Of a stretch of 64,000 bases of DNA, positions 24,635-32,607 are shown one piece after another. Location: positions 1 through 64,000 of the forward strand of contig NZ_JALHLP010000024.1 in the NCBI RefSeq assembly GCF_022844465.1. Direction: 5' to 3'. How positions within the stretch are numbered: position 1 is the stretch's first letter; every line of letters begins with the position of its first letter. Origin of the DNA: Bradyrhizobium sp. (GTDB lineage Bacteria; Pseudomonadota; Alphaproteobacteria; Rhizobiales; Xanthobacteraceae). A program made the translations under genes and the position numbers. Below the pieces are notes generated by a model. It worked only from the letters and a program-made list of their open reading frames with translations. It ran no database searches and was not told the DNA's origin.

Positions 24635-25414
24635 ATGACCTCCCCCAAGCGATACGACCGGATCGCCTTTGTCGCCAGCGCCAGCGCCGAGGCGCAGGAC
24701 GCGCTGGCGCAACTGACCAAGCTCTATGGCAACCATGATGCCGATAACGCCGACGTCGTGGTGGCGCTCGGCGGCGACGGGTTGATGCTGCAGACGCTGC
24801 ACGCCCACATGCGCTCGGACAAGCCGATCTACGGCATGCACCGCGGCACCGTCGGCTTCCTGATGAACGAATTCACCACCCACGACCTGCACGCGCGGCT
24901 CGCCGCGGCGCGGGAATCCCTGATCAATCCGCTGCTGATGCGCGCGACCGACGTCCACGGCGCGGTACATGTTCATCACGCCATCAACGAGGTCGCGCTG
25001 TTTCGCCAGACCAATCAGGCGGCGCATCTGCGAATCCTGATCGACGAACGCGAGCGTATGGCGGAACTGGTTGCCGATGGCATCCTGGTTGCGACCCCCG
25101 CCGGCTCGACCGCCTACAATCTCTCGGCGCAGGGGCCGATCCTGCCGATCAACGCGGCGCTGCTGGCGTTGACCCCGATCAGCGCCTTTCGGCCGCGCCG
25201 CTGGCGCGGCGCCCTGCTCCCCAACACCGCCTTCGTGGTGATCGAGGTGCTCGAGGGCGACAAGCGCCCGGTCGCCGCCGCCGCCGACCATGACGACGTG
25301 CGCGACGTCCGCCGGGTCGAGGTACTGTCGGACAAGACGATCGCGATGCGGATGCTGTTCGACCCCGGCCACAGCCTCGAAGAGCGCATCCTGCGCGAGC
25401 AGTTCGGATATTGA
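24635..25414 (+). CDS. nadK: NAD kinase
   Basis: 259 residues. NAD kinase phosphorylates NAD to NADP with ATP or polyphosphate. The diagnostic GGDG motif is in VVALGGDGLMLQTLH, followed by YGMHRGTVGFLMNEF and the second conserved region NEVALFRQ and VATPAGSTAYNLSAQGPIL. Length matches the short proteobacterial form. The next gene downstream (a receiver-domain protein) starts about 100 bases on and probably has its own promoter. Confidence 0.93.
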   Translation: MTSPKRYDRIAFVASASAEAQDALAQLTKLYGNHDADNADVVVALGGDGLMLQTLHAHMRSDKPIYGMHRGTVGFLMNEFTTHDLHARLAAARESLINPLLMRATDVHGAVHVHHAINEVALFRQTNQAAHLRILIDERERMAELVADGILVATPAGSTAYNLSAQGPILPINAALLALTPISAFRPRRWRGALLPNTAFVVIEVLEGDKRPVAAAADHDDVRDVRRVEVLSDKTIAMRMLFDPGHSLEERILREQFGY

Positions 25415-25515
25415 TTTCGGGCTCGCCACCAGGCGTCTCTCGCGCTGTTTTCAACCCTTCGTTAACAATGCAGCGATACGGTTAACGCCAATATACCGCT
25501 TTGGCCGGACCGCCC

Positions 25516-26061
25516 ATGTATCGCATAGACTTCAACAAGCTGCGGTTTCTCATCTGCGACGACAATCCGCACATGCGTCGCATCCTGCGGACGCTGTTGC
25601 ATTCCTTCGGCGCGCGCGAGGCCTATGAGGCCGAAGACGGCGCCACCGCGCTCGAAATGTACAGCCACTACGTGCCCGATATCGTCATCACCGACTGGTC
25701 GATGCCGATCTTCGACGGTCTTGAGCTGGCGCAGATGATCCGGCAGCCGGAATCCAAGGGCAACCCGTACGCGCCGATCATCATGCTGACCGGGCATTCC
25801 GAGAAGCGGCGCGTGATGGTGGCGCGCGATGCCGGCGTCACGGAATTCATGGCCAAGCCGATCTCGGCCAAGGGGCTGTACCAGCGTATCCTCAACGTTG
25901 TCGCCAATCCGCGTCCCTTCATCAGGACCAAGACCTATTTCGGCCCCGATCGCCGGCGCAACACCACCAACACCTATATTGGCCCGGAGCGCCGCATCGG
26001 CGGCGATGCGGAAGTCATGCAGCAGCCGTCGCTGCTGGACAAGGCGCGGTCGAACGCCTAG
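25516..26061 (+). CDS. CheY-like response regulator with short C-terminal tail
   Basis: 181 residues from the ATG at 25516 (a TTG at 25501 is also possible). The receiver is complete: acidic pocket CDDN (Asp15, Asp16), phospho-acceptor Asp60 in IVITDWSMP, Thr in IMLTGHS and Lys in FMAKPIS. No DNA-binding domain; the tail carries two GPxRR repeats (FGPDRRR, IGPERRI). An Hpt-domain gene follows after 21 bases, and DUF2336 and lytic-transglycosylase genes are adjacent, so a phosphorelay that controls motility or cell-cycle output is plausible. Two GTTAAC half-sites lie just upstream (25461-25466 and 25481-25486). Confidence 0.85.
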   Translation: MYRIDFNKLRFLICDDNPHMRRILRTLLHSFGAREAYEAEDGATALEMYSHYVPDIVITDWSMPIFDGLELAQMIRQPESKGNPYAPIIMLTGHSEKRRVMVARDAGVTEFMAKPISAKGLYQRILNVVANPRPFIRTKTYFGPDRRRNTTNTYIGPERRIGGDAEVMQQPSLLDKARSNA

Positions 26062-26082
26062 CGCAGATCTGGAGAGAACATC

Positions 26083-26661
26083 ATGCCGAAGCAAAGGGCC
26101 GGGGCGCTGAAGATCGAGTCGTTTGCCGACCATCACGTCATCACGCAGCCGAACCCGCTGCGCAAGGTGTTGTTGCGCGTGCCCGAATCCGACGTTGACG
26201 ATCCCATCGCGCGCGCCGAGCACGCGCTCGCCGGGCTGTCCGGCGAATTCGGAAACTGGATGAGCACCGAGGCCGACCGGCTCTCGAGCGCCCACGCGGC
26301 CATTCTCCGCGACGGGTTCACTCCGGAAAACTGCGAAGAGCTGTTTCGCGCTGCCCACGACATCAAGGGCGATGCCGCCACGTTCGGCTTTCCCTCGGCC
26401 AGCGTCGCCGCCGAGAGCCTGTGCCGCATCGTCGAGCACGCGCCCGACCTCGAAGGAGTGCCGTCGGACCTGATCGGACATCATATCAACGCCATTCAGG
26501 CAATCGTGCGCGAAGGCACCAGACGCGACAGCGCCGTGCTCGCGTGCGCCCTGAGCCGGCAGTTGCGCGATGTTGCGGACGAGTTTCTTGTCCAAGCCAA
26601 CCAGGACCGCCCTGAGCATCTCGAAGCAATCTTGGCTCCGAGCATCGTTCCGGCGGATTGA
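26083..26661 (+). CDS. Histidine phosphotransfer (Hpt) domain protein
   Basis: 192 residues. The helix LFRAAHDIKGDAATFGFPSASVAAESLCRIVEH matches the Hpt signature, with phospho-accepting His92 in HDIKG. A 60-residue N-terminal region precedes it. Hpt proteins ferry phosphate between receiver domains; the receiver gene 21 bases upstream is the obvious partner and they likely share a transcript. The source kinase is not in this cluster. Confidence 0.83.
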   Translation: MPKQRAGALKIESFADHHVITQPNPLRKVLLRVPESDVDDPIARAEHALAGLSGEFGNWMSTEADRLSSAHAAILRDGFTPENCEELFRAAHDIKGDAATFGFPSASVAAESLCRIVEHAPDLEGVPSDLIGHHINAIQAIVREGTRRDSAVLACALSRQLRDVADEFLVQANQDRPEHLEAILAPSIVPAD

Positions 26662-26679
26662 GCCGCATCCTGCCCCGTC

Positions 26680-26790
26680 GTCCCTGCCAACGCAGGGACT
26701 GATACGCTGCGGCTTCTCGGTCAGATGCGCACTGGCCAACGACTTCGTGCAATCATAAACGACGGCTGTGGCTATGGATTGCGTTGCGCA
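26680..26790. repeat. Decayed Bradyrhizobium-type intergenic repeat
   Basis: CGTCGTCCCTGCCAACGCAGGG near 26689-26700 and the later CGACTTCGTGCAATCATAAACGACGGCTGTGG segment match, from memory, two parts of a long repeat common between genes in Bradyrhizobium; here it is degraded and lacks its second palindromic end. Confidence 0.4.
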
Positions 26791-26823
26791 GGGGCGACGC
26801 CGGATTAACTGCGAGAAACTGAC

Positions 26824-27990
26824 TTACGCCGCTATCAGATCGCGCTCAATGGCGTCTTCCGCGAGCAGTTCCTCGCAGAACATGCGGGCCTCCTCGCGGG
26901 CGGACTCGGTGGCGAAACGCCGCAACAGGATCAGGAGCGGCTCCGCGGCCTGGCGCTCGGTCCGGCAATGGGTCAGCACACGCTCGACCATGCGGCGGCG
27001 CAATCTTGCGGCGCCATCGGGCGTATCGACGTAACCGGTCTCGTGGCCGACCTCGAGCGCGACGCGGAACGCGGCAAAGGTCGATTCGGGCAAGCCTGCG
27101 CGGGTCAACAGCGCCTGCACGCCGGCGCCGCCGCGGTCGTGCAGCAGCGCTGCCACCCGCGCCTGCGGCAGGCCCGAAAGCTCGGCAAGCGCCACATCGA
27201 ACAGCGCGAGATTGCCGGACAGCAACGCGCGAAGGATCAGCCCCGCGGTCAATTGCCCGGTGGCGCGCAGGTGCCGCACCAGGTCCTGCATGTCCTCGCC
27301 GCGCGAACCTGCGGCGATGTTCACGGTCGAGCGCTCGCGCGCTTCACTCGCAACCCGCCCGGCCCGGTCGGGACTGAGCCAGTTGCGGGCGACCACGAAT
27401 TGCGCCAGCGTTTCGGAGAGCTTGGCGACCAGCGCCAGCCGCGTGGCGGCGGGCAGCCCGTCCAGCACCAGCATCGATTCACGGATGGCGGCGAGATGGC
27501 CGTGGCGTTCGACAATGCGATCCCACGAGAACGGCGCAAGCTCGGCATGGGCGTTCTCGATCAGTTCGAGCGCGGCAGCCGGCGAACCGACCTCGGCGAT
27601 CGCAGCCGAAACCGACGGCGGCAGGCTGACGCGGCGGGCGATGGCGCATTGCACCTCGCTGTTGCCGGTCGCGACGATGTCGACGAGGTCGGCGTCGATC
27701 AGAAGCGGCGAATGTTCGAGAATTGGCAGTGCTATCGGCGGCTGGTCGAGCGAAAGCGCCTGCACGATCGCCGCCGGTGCTTCCATGCTGCGCGCGAACA
27801 CGTCCGCCATGGCCTGGCGGACCAGCGGGGAGGAATCGTCGAGCTGCATCAGCAGCGCGCCCTCGGCGGCGATGCGGTCATCCGCGCTGAGGTCTGAAAT
27901 CAGCCAGGCCCGCGCCAGAGCCCGCGTCGCCTCCGCCCGCTCGCCTGCCGGAGCGGTCCGTATCCAACTGATGAACTGACGAACGATCAT
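26824..27990 (-). CDS. DUF2336 domain protein
   Basis: 388 residues, soluble, almost all alpha-helical with HEAT-like repeats (for example DSSPLVRQAMADVFARSMEAPAAIVQALSLDQPPIALPILEHSPLLID). This matches the DUF2336 family of alphaproteobacteria, which is of unknown function and often encoded near two-component or polar-localisation genes. Here it sits convergent to the receiver-Hpt pair. A degenerate CtrA-like site and an inverted repeat (CTTAACAAA 28061-28069 with TTTGTTAAG 28103-28111) lie in its upstream region. Confidence 0.8.
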   Translation of the reverse strand: MIVRQFISWIRTAPAGERAEATRALARAWLISDLSADDRIAAEGALLMQLDDSSPLVRQAMADVFARSMEAPAAIVQALSLDQPPIALPILEHSPLLIDADLVDIVATGNSEVQCAIARRVSLPPSVSAAIAEVGSPAAALELIENAHAELAPFSWDRIVERHGHLAAIRESMLVLDGLPAATRLALVAKLSETLAQFVVARNWLSPDRAGRVASEARERSTVNIAAGSRGEDMQDLVRHLRATGQLTAGLILRALLSGNLALFDVALAELSGLPQARVAALLHDRGGAGVQALLTRAGLPESTFAAFRVALEVGHETGYVDTPDGAARLRRRMVERVLTHCRTERQAAEPLLILLRRFATESAREEARMFCEELLAEDAIERDLIAA

Positions 27991-28060
27991 GGACCTGGCT
28001 TACGCAACCCTGAACGACACCGTGACGCGGCGCCACTGTCATACAAAATAAACCATGGCG

Positions 28061-28111
28061 CTTAACAAAGGGTTCACCATAAACGACTGGTTTTGTTGAC
28101 GTTTTGTTAAG
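28061..28111. promoter_or_regulatory. Inverted repeat upstream of the DUF2336 gene
   Basis: CTTAACAAA at 28061-28069 and TTTGTTAAG at 28103-28111 are a perfect 9-base inverted repeat about 70-120 bases upstream of the DUF2336 start. TTAA-N7-TTCA at 28062-28076 is one mismatch from a CtrA box. It could be an operator; no regulator is shown. Confidence 0.35.
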
Positions 28112-28214
28112 GGTGCAAAGGCGATGGAGAACAACCTTGGCGTAGGATAAGACGCGGCAATTGGCTTGGAGGGGAATGCAGGCCGGTGCAACCGGCGCTT
28201 GCTCGCTGAAAGGA

Positions 28215-29267
28215 TCAGCTGCTGAATAGGCCCGCACGATCGCTGAAGAGATCGAGCCGGCCGGGCGCGCGCACTTCAGGCTTGGCCGGCAAACCCGAAG
28301 TCGCTGGCGCAACCGAGGTTGCTGGCGCAACCGAGGTCAGCGAAGAACCTTTGCCCCATAGCTCCTGAACCGCAGGCGAAATCGGTTGCGTGCGTTCGCC
28401 GGCCTGGAACAGCGAGCGGAAGATCGGCTCGGGCGGCGCGGAGGCGGTGGTGAGGCTGGCCCGCGAGGCCGCCTCCGCCGGCTTGACGGTTCGCACGTCC
28501 GGAAAGCTGGAGAGATAGGCGGCGTTGTCGATCGCCGTCGTCGCCGGGGCCGCGCTTGCGATCGTGATGCGCCTTGGCGGATCGCCGCCGACGGTCGCCA
28601 TCGCGGTACGCGTCGCCGGTGAATTGGCGGCGCCGGCGTAGCGTGTGTTCAGAACCGAATAGACCTCGAAGACGCTGCGCGCCTTCCCCGAGCGATCATG
28701 AAAGATCGAATGGTTGGCCGCCGCCGCCTGCGGAAACATCCGCACGGCGGAGGCGTTGGGATTTTCCTCGGCGCCCTGGATCAGCTTGCCGGCGCCGCCG
28801 ACGCCCATGAAATGCGCCATGTAGAGTTCGGCGTCGGTCGGACGGCGGCCGATCTTGCCGGTCAGTTTGAAGCTGTTGGACTGGGTCAGCACCGCGGCCA
28901 TCGACGAGGCCGCGTCCGGATCCTCGCGCAGCTTCATGATCGCGGCGCGCGCGGCGGGGTCGCTGACCGAATAGCTGCCGGAGGGATTTCGGGTGATGGC
29001 GTCGGCATATTTGCCGTAGCCGAGATGGGCGCCCGCCTCCTTCACCGTACCGAGCCAGGTCTGGTCGATAAACTGAAACAGCCCGCGCGCCGACGAGGTG
29101 GTGGCGGCGGCCTTCGGATTGAAATTGGATTCCATCTTGGCGGTGGCGAGCAGATATTCAAAGCTGGCGCCGGTGGTGGACGCGGCCTGCCGAATCGAGC
29201 CGGCGATCCTGGCGCGCGTGGGATCGCCCCCTCCCGTAGCCATGGGATTCATCGTGTCGACCGACAT
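28215..29267 (-). CDS. Lytic transglycosylase (SLT fold)
   Basis: 350 residues from the ATG at 29267. The lysozyme-like domain is clear: catalytic Glu in TAKMESNFNP, then TTSSARGLFQFIDQTWLGTVKEAG. The enzyme would cleave peptidoglycan with 1,6-anhydro end formation. There is no Sec signal peptide, so it may be exported by a flagellar-type route or act after other export; the 130-residue Pro/Ala-rich C-terminal tail with two near-identical VAPATS repeats (SVAPATSVAPATSG) is disordered. An exact CtrA-type box lies about 95 bases upstream, typical of motility or cell-cycle genes in this class. Confidence 0.83.
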   Translation of the reverse strand: MSVDTMNPMATGGGDPTRARIAGSIRQAASTTGASFEYLLATAKMESNFNPKAAATTSSARGLFQFIDQTWLGTVKEAGAHLGYGKYADAITRNPSGSYSVSDPAARAAIMKLREDPDAASSMAAVLTQSNSFKLTGKIGRRPTDAELYMAHFMGVGGAGKLIQGAEENPNASAVRMFPQAAAANHSIFHDRSGKARSVFEVYSVLNTRYAGAANSPATRTAMATVGGDPPRRITIASAAPATTAIDNAAYLSSFPDVRTVKPAEAASRASLTTASAPPEPIFRSLFQAGERTQPISPAVQELWGKGSSLTSVAPATSVAPATSGLPAKPEVRAPGRLDLFSDRAGLFSS

Positions 29268-29360
29268 GGTTTGGTGCCCCGCTCCTCGCGAAACGACCGC
29301 TGGGCTTCGCAGACACCGGCAATCAGCGCCCGTGCAAGGCCGATACTGCGGCAATCATGG

Positions 29361-29375
29361 TTAATGAGGGGTTAA
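29361..29375 (-). promoter_or_regulatory. CtrA-type box (TTAA-N7-TTAA)
   Basis: Read on the minus strand: TTAACCCCTCATTAACCAT, with TTAA at 29375-29372, seven bases, then TTAACCAT. This is the full CtrA consensus, about 95 bases upstream of the lytic transglycosylase start. Confidence 0.55.
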
Positions 29376-29389
29376 GGGGTTCCCGCGAT

Positions 29390-29462
29390 GCGTCATTCCG
29401 GGGCGCGCATTTGCGCGAACCCGGAATCCAGAGATGCCGTTCGGGCTGCCCCGGAACGACGG
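29390..29462. repeat. REP-like palindromic repeat
   Basis: CGTCATTCCGGGG (29391-29403) pairs with CCCCGGAACGACG (29450-29462) at 12 of 13 positions around an inner GCGCGCATTTGCGCG. This is a Bradyrhizobium-type intergenic repeat in the gap before hisI. Confidence 0.65.
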
Positions 29463-29464
29463 CG

Positions 29465-29908
29465 TTATTTGCGATAGATTTCGGCGGGATCAAATGGCCT
29501 GTCCGCATCCACGAACGACAATCTTGCGCCGCCGTCGGCGGCTTCGATCTTGCGGTAGAAGCATGAACGCCGTCCGGTATGGCACGCAGCGTCCCGCTGC
29601 TCGACGCGAATCCAGATCGCATCCTGATCGCAATCCAAACGCATTTCGACCACGCGCTGGGTATGGCCGGAGGTTTCGCCCTTTCGCCACAGCGACTGGC
29701 GTGAACGGCTGAAATACCAGGCCTCGCCGCTTGAAATCGTCCTGCGCAGCGCCTCTTCGTTCATGTGCGCGACCATCAGCACCTCGCCGGAGGCGGCATC
29801 CGTCGCTACGCAGGTCAGAAGGCCGGATGCGTCGAATTTGGGCCGGAATTCCAGCCCCTCCTCGCGTTCGCTGGTAGCGGTGGATGTGGACACGCTTGGT
29901 CCTCGCAA
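29465..29908 (-). CDS. hisI: Phosphoribosyl-AMP cyclohydrolase
   Basis: 147 residues. Third step of histidine biosynthesis: opening of the adenine ring of phosphoribosyl-AMP, with zinc. Signature segments are present: MVAHMNEEALRRTISSGEAWYFSRSRQSLWRKGETSGHTQRV, the metal-binding aspartates and cysteines in RLDCDQDAIWIRV and DAACHTGRRSCFYR. No HisE fusion, as usual in alphaproteobacteria. It lies 14 bases after folE on the same strand, so both are likely one operon from the promoter at 30792-30820. Confidence 0.93.
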   Translation of the reverse strand: MRGPSVSTSTATSEREEGLEFRPKFDASGLLTCVATDAASGEVLMVAHMNEEALRRTISSGEAWYFSRSRQSLWRKGETSGHTQRVVEMRLDCDQDAIWIRVEQRDAACHTGRRSCFYRKIEAADGGARLSFVDADRPFDPAEIYRK

Positions 29909-29922
29909 AGATCGAGGCGAGG

Positions 29923-30624
29923 CTACCGGTTCGGTCCTCGCACCATGGACAGGAAACGCGCCTGTTCCGCGGGGTTATCGCGAAACATGCCGGTGTAGCG
30001 GCTGGTGAATGTCATCGCGCCATGCTTGGCGACGCCGCGCACCGACATGCAGGTATGCTCCGCCTCGATCACGACCGCAACGCCGCGAGGCTTGAGGACT
30101 TCATCGATCGCCGCGGCGATCTGCGCGGTGAGGTGCTCCTGGGTCTGCAGGCGACGGGCGAAGATGTCGGTCAGGCGCGCAAGCTTCGACAGCCCCACCA
30201 CCCGTTCGACCGGCGTATAGGCGATATGCGCCCTGCCGTAGAACGGCATCATGTGGTGCTCGCATTGCGAGGTGAACTCGATATTGCGGATCAGGACGAA
30301 ATCGTCGTAACCGGCGGTTTCGCCAAAGGTGCGGTTCAGCACCTCGGCCGGGCACTGGTGATACCCCTGATAGAGTTCGTCGAAGGCTTCCACCACCCGG
30401 CGAGGGGTATCCAGTAGACCCTCGCGGTCCGGATTCTCGCCGATATAGCTGAGCAGCGTGTGAACGGCGTGCTCGGCCTCGGCCCGTGACGGCCGCGGCA
30501 GGTCGGCGCGGACGGCGGCCGCCAGGAATTCCGCCGGATCAAGCTCGGCCGGGCGAGATTCCGGGGTCATATCCGGGGATTTAACTTCTGAAGGCTTGCG
30601 GAGGGATTTGATCAATGCGTCCAT
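29923..30624 (-). CDS. folE: GTP cyclohydrolase I (type IA)
   Basis: 233 residues from the ATG at 30624. It converts GTP to 7,8-dihydroneopterin triphosphate, the entry to folate and, via QueD, to queuosine. Zinc ligands are visible in SQCEHHMMPFYGRAHIAY (Cys, His) and EHTCMSVRGV (Cys). The C-terminal FTSRYTGMFRDNPAEQARFL is typical. Upstream in-frame codons reach 30663, but a leader hairpin with a TTCG loop lies there (30640-30655), so the later ATG after GGAG is better. Operon with hisI. Confidence 0.93.
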   Translation of the reverse strand: MDALIKSLRKPSEVKSPDMTPESRPAELDPAEFLAAAVRADLPRPSRAEAEHAVHTLLSYIGENPDREGLLDTPRRVVEAFDELYQGYHQCPAEVLNRTFGETAGYDDFVLIRNIEFTSQCEHHMMPFYGRAHIAYTPVERVVGLSKLARLTDIFARRLQTQEHLTAQIAAAIDEVLKPRGVAVVIEAEHTCMSVRGVAKHGAMTFTSRYTGMFRDNPAEQARFLSMVRGPNR

Positions 30625-30639
30625 GTCTTCTCCGTTCGA

Positions 30640-30655
30640 CCGGTCCGAAGACCGG
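30640..30655 (-). promoter_or_regulatory. UUCG-loop hairpin in the folE leader
   Basis: On the minus strand CCGGTC-TTCG-GACCGG is a 6-bp stem with an ultra-stable UUCG tetraloop, 15 bases upstream of the folE ATG and just before its GGAG. No T run follows, so it is a leader structure, not a terminator. Confidence 0.55.
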
Positions 30656-30791
30656 AGTGTCACCGGGCAGACGGGGCGATCTGGCCGCCGGGCGCCTGAG
30701 TCCCATCAAGAAATACGGTCGTAGCCGAACTGGTTTCGTTTTCGCGCATCTTGGCGAAACGGCCGGGCTGTTTTTCCGGCCTCCATAACCA

Positions 30792-30820
30792 TATATAGGA
30801 CGATGAAACCTTGCCGCCAA
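30792..30820 (-). promoter_or_regulatory. Sigma-70-type promoter of folE-hisI
   Basis: Minus strand: TTGGCG at 30820-30815, 17-base spacer, TATATA at 30797-30792. It gives a leader of about 160 bases before folE, and lies divergent to the IscU-like gene. Confidence 0.55.
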
Positions 30821-30855
30821 GGGCGCTCGCACGGGCGTTTCCGGGACCCTGATCT

Positions 30856-31305
30856 ATGCTGAACGACATTTACAACAAGCGGATCATCGAACTGGCAGGC
30901 AATATCCCCCGTCTAGGCCGCCTCCCCGCCCCCCATGCCAGCGCCACCGCCCACTCCAAGCTGTGCGGCTCTACCGTCAAGATCGACCTCACGATGGACG
31001 GCCCCGTCGTCACCGACTTTGCCCACGACGTCAAAGCCTGCGCGCTGGGCCAGGCCTCGTCCGCGATCATGGCAAGCCACGTCGTCGGCTCCACCGCCGC
31101 CGAACTGCGCGAATTGCGCGAAACCGTGCGCAAGATGCTGAAGGAAAACGGCAGCCCTCCGCGGGGCAAATGGGCGGACATCGCGCTGCTTGAACCGGTG
31201 CGCGACTACAAGGCGCGCCACGCCTCGACCATGCTGACCTTCGATGCCGTGGTCGACGCCATCGGCCAGATCGAAGCGAGAGCCAAGCAATCGGCATCGG
31301 CGTAA
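30856..31305 (+). CDS. IscU/NifU-N-like Fe-S scaffold family protein
   Basis: 149 residues. The fold is that of the IscU/SufU scaffold: LCGSTVKIDLTMDGPVVTDFAHDVKACALGQASSAIMAS gives Cys37 and Cys62 at the usual first two ligand positions. The third ligand cysteine (normally in HCS or KCA near residue 120) is replaced: the sequence is R-H122-A-S124, and the Asp normally after the first Cys is Ser. So it may not build clusters in the standard way. It is widespread in alphaproteobacteria near yidD and thrS as far as I recall. Divergent from folE. Confidence 0.85.
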   Translation: MLNDIYNKRIIELAGNIPRLGRLPAPHASATAHSKLCGSTVKIDLTMDGPVVTDFAHDVKACALGQASSAIMASHVVGSTAAELRELRETVRKMLKENGSPPRGKWADIALLEPVRDYKARHASTMLTFDAVVDAIGQIEARAKQSASA

Positions 31306-31439
31306 GCGGCTGAACCAACATACCGCCGTCATGGCCCGCGCATGCGGCGCAGCCAGCACGCCCAAATGATCGTCTATCAAATGCCGCAGCTCAACCATCC
31401 GCTTTTGCGGAAGGTGACACCGCCGGTGCGCCACATGCC

Positions 31440-32360
31440 CTATTTGGCGGGCTGCGTCGGTTCCGTCGCCGCACCGCCGGTCGGCGCCATGGCTTCCGCT
31501 GTCTTGGTTGATTTGACCGCCTGCGGTAGCGCCTCGCTCTCGACCGCCCAGTTGAGGAAGCGATCCTGAGTCGGCTTGGCCGATTTCGCGTCGGCCATCG
31601 GCGCCGAAGCATGATACATCGGCAACACGTCGGCCACCACATCGGTCGTGGCCAGGTTGGTCAAGCGTAGTTCAGCGCGCGACAATTGGTGCAGATCTTC
31701 CCACGGCGGCACGCTCAGGGCGAGCGACAGCAAGTCGCCGGTGCCGCCCATGTCGAAGGTGTATTTGGCGAGACGGCCGATGTCGCGCTCCACGATCATC
31801 AGGTCCTGCGCGGTGTAGGTCGCGGCCCTGGCGTCATCGGCGCGATCGCCCATCCAGATCTGATGCACGCGGACGCGCGCCGAGGGCGGGACGTATCGGG
31901 TCTTGCCCGACAGCAGCAGAAAAACGCACATCGACTCACAATAGGCCTCCGGCACCACGCTGACGCGTTCGCCCTGTGCGGTCTGCGTCCGCACCGTGGC
32001 GCCAACCGTCGTCAACGCACCGAGGCTGCGCAAGCGACGGCCGATTGTGATGGAATCGTTGACCGAACCACCGCTGGAATCGAGCACGATGGTTGCGCCG
32101 GCGAGCTGATGACGCCGGGCGAATTCGTCGAAGGCCCTCGGACTGTCCGCCGTCACGATGCCAACCGCCGACACCCAAGAGCCGCAGTCCGGCTGACACG
32201 CAACCCAGCTGAACTGCATCGGCTGCTTGCGTTGTTCAAGGCTGCCGCCGGCGTGGGCCGAATAGCCGAGCGTCGTGATTGCGCCGGGCAATGCGAGACA
32301 GAAGGCGGTGGCGCCCAGAAGCGCCCAGCCGCGAGTTTTCAGCGACCCTACCAGCGTCAA
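31440..32360 (-). CDS. Periplasmic ClpP/crotonase-fold serine hydrolase-like protein
   Basis: 306 residues with an N-terminal signal segment (LLGATAFCLALPGAITTLGYSAHA). The centre is a ClpP/crotonase-type fold: ATIVLDSSGGSVNDSITIGRRLR (oxyanion loop about 94-100), then AYCESMCVFLLLSGKTRYV, whose Ser143 lies where ClpP has its nucleophile, and VRVHQIW with His166. Proteins with this layout are seen in rhizobia but are not assigned. It could be a periplasmic protease or an inactive relative. It is single, convergent to the IscU-like gene. Confidence 0.75.
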   Translation of the reverse strand: MTLVGSLKTRGWALLGATAFCLALPGAITTLGYSAHAGGSLEQRKQPMQFSWVACQPDCGSWVSAVGIVTADSPRAFDEFARRHQLAGATIVLDSSGGSVNDSITIGRRLRSLGALTTVGATVRTQTAQGERVSVVPEAYCESMCVFLLLSGKTRYVPPSARVRVHQIWMGDRADDARAATYTAQDLMIVERDIGRLAKYTFDMGGTGDLLSLALSVPPWEDLHQLSRAELRLTNLATTDVVADVLPMYHASAPMADAKSAKPTQDRFLNWAVESEALPQAVKSTKTAEAMAPTGGAATEPTQPAK

Positions 32361-32607
32361 TTTGGTCCCTTCCCCAAGGCCCCGTCAACGAGCAGTGGCA
32401 ACGCCCCCCATGCAACGCGACATGATTCTGTCATCCGCGCGCCATCAAAACGGTAGTCGCGCGAATCGCGTCCGTCCATAGAACCTTTGCTGCACTCTCG
32501 CCAGAAACATGCGATTATTTGTCGGGTGTGGCGCAAATACCTGAGAGCATCCGGTTCCCTGCCACGAAACCCGGCAAGAAGACGCGCGAGATTTCAGCAC
32601 CTCGACC

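Noticed and set aside
23546..25429. A 627-codon minus-strand frame opposite the cyclase and nadK
   Set aside because: It is the antisense of two well-supported genes; its translation is rich in Arg, His and Gln typical of high-GC shadows.
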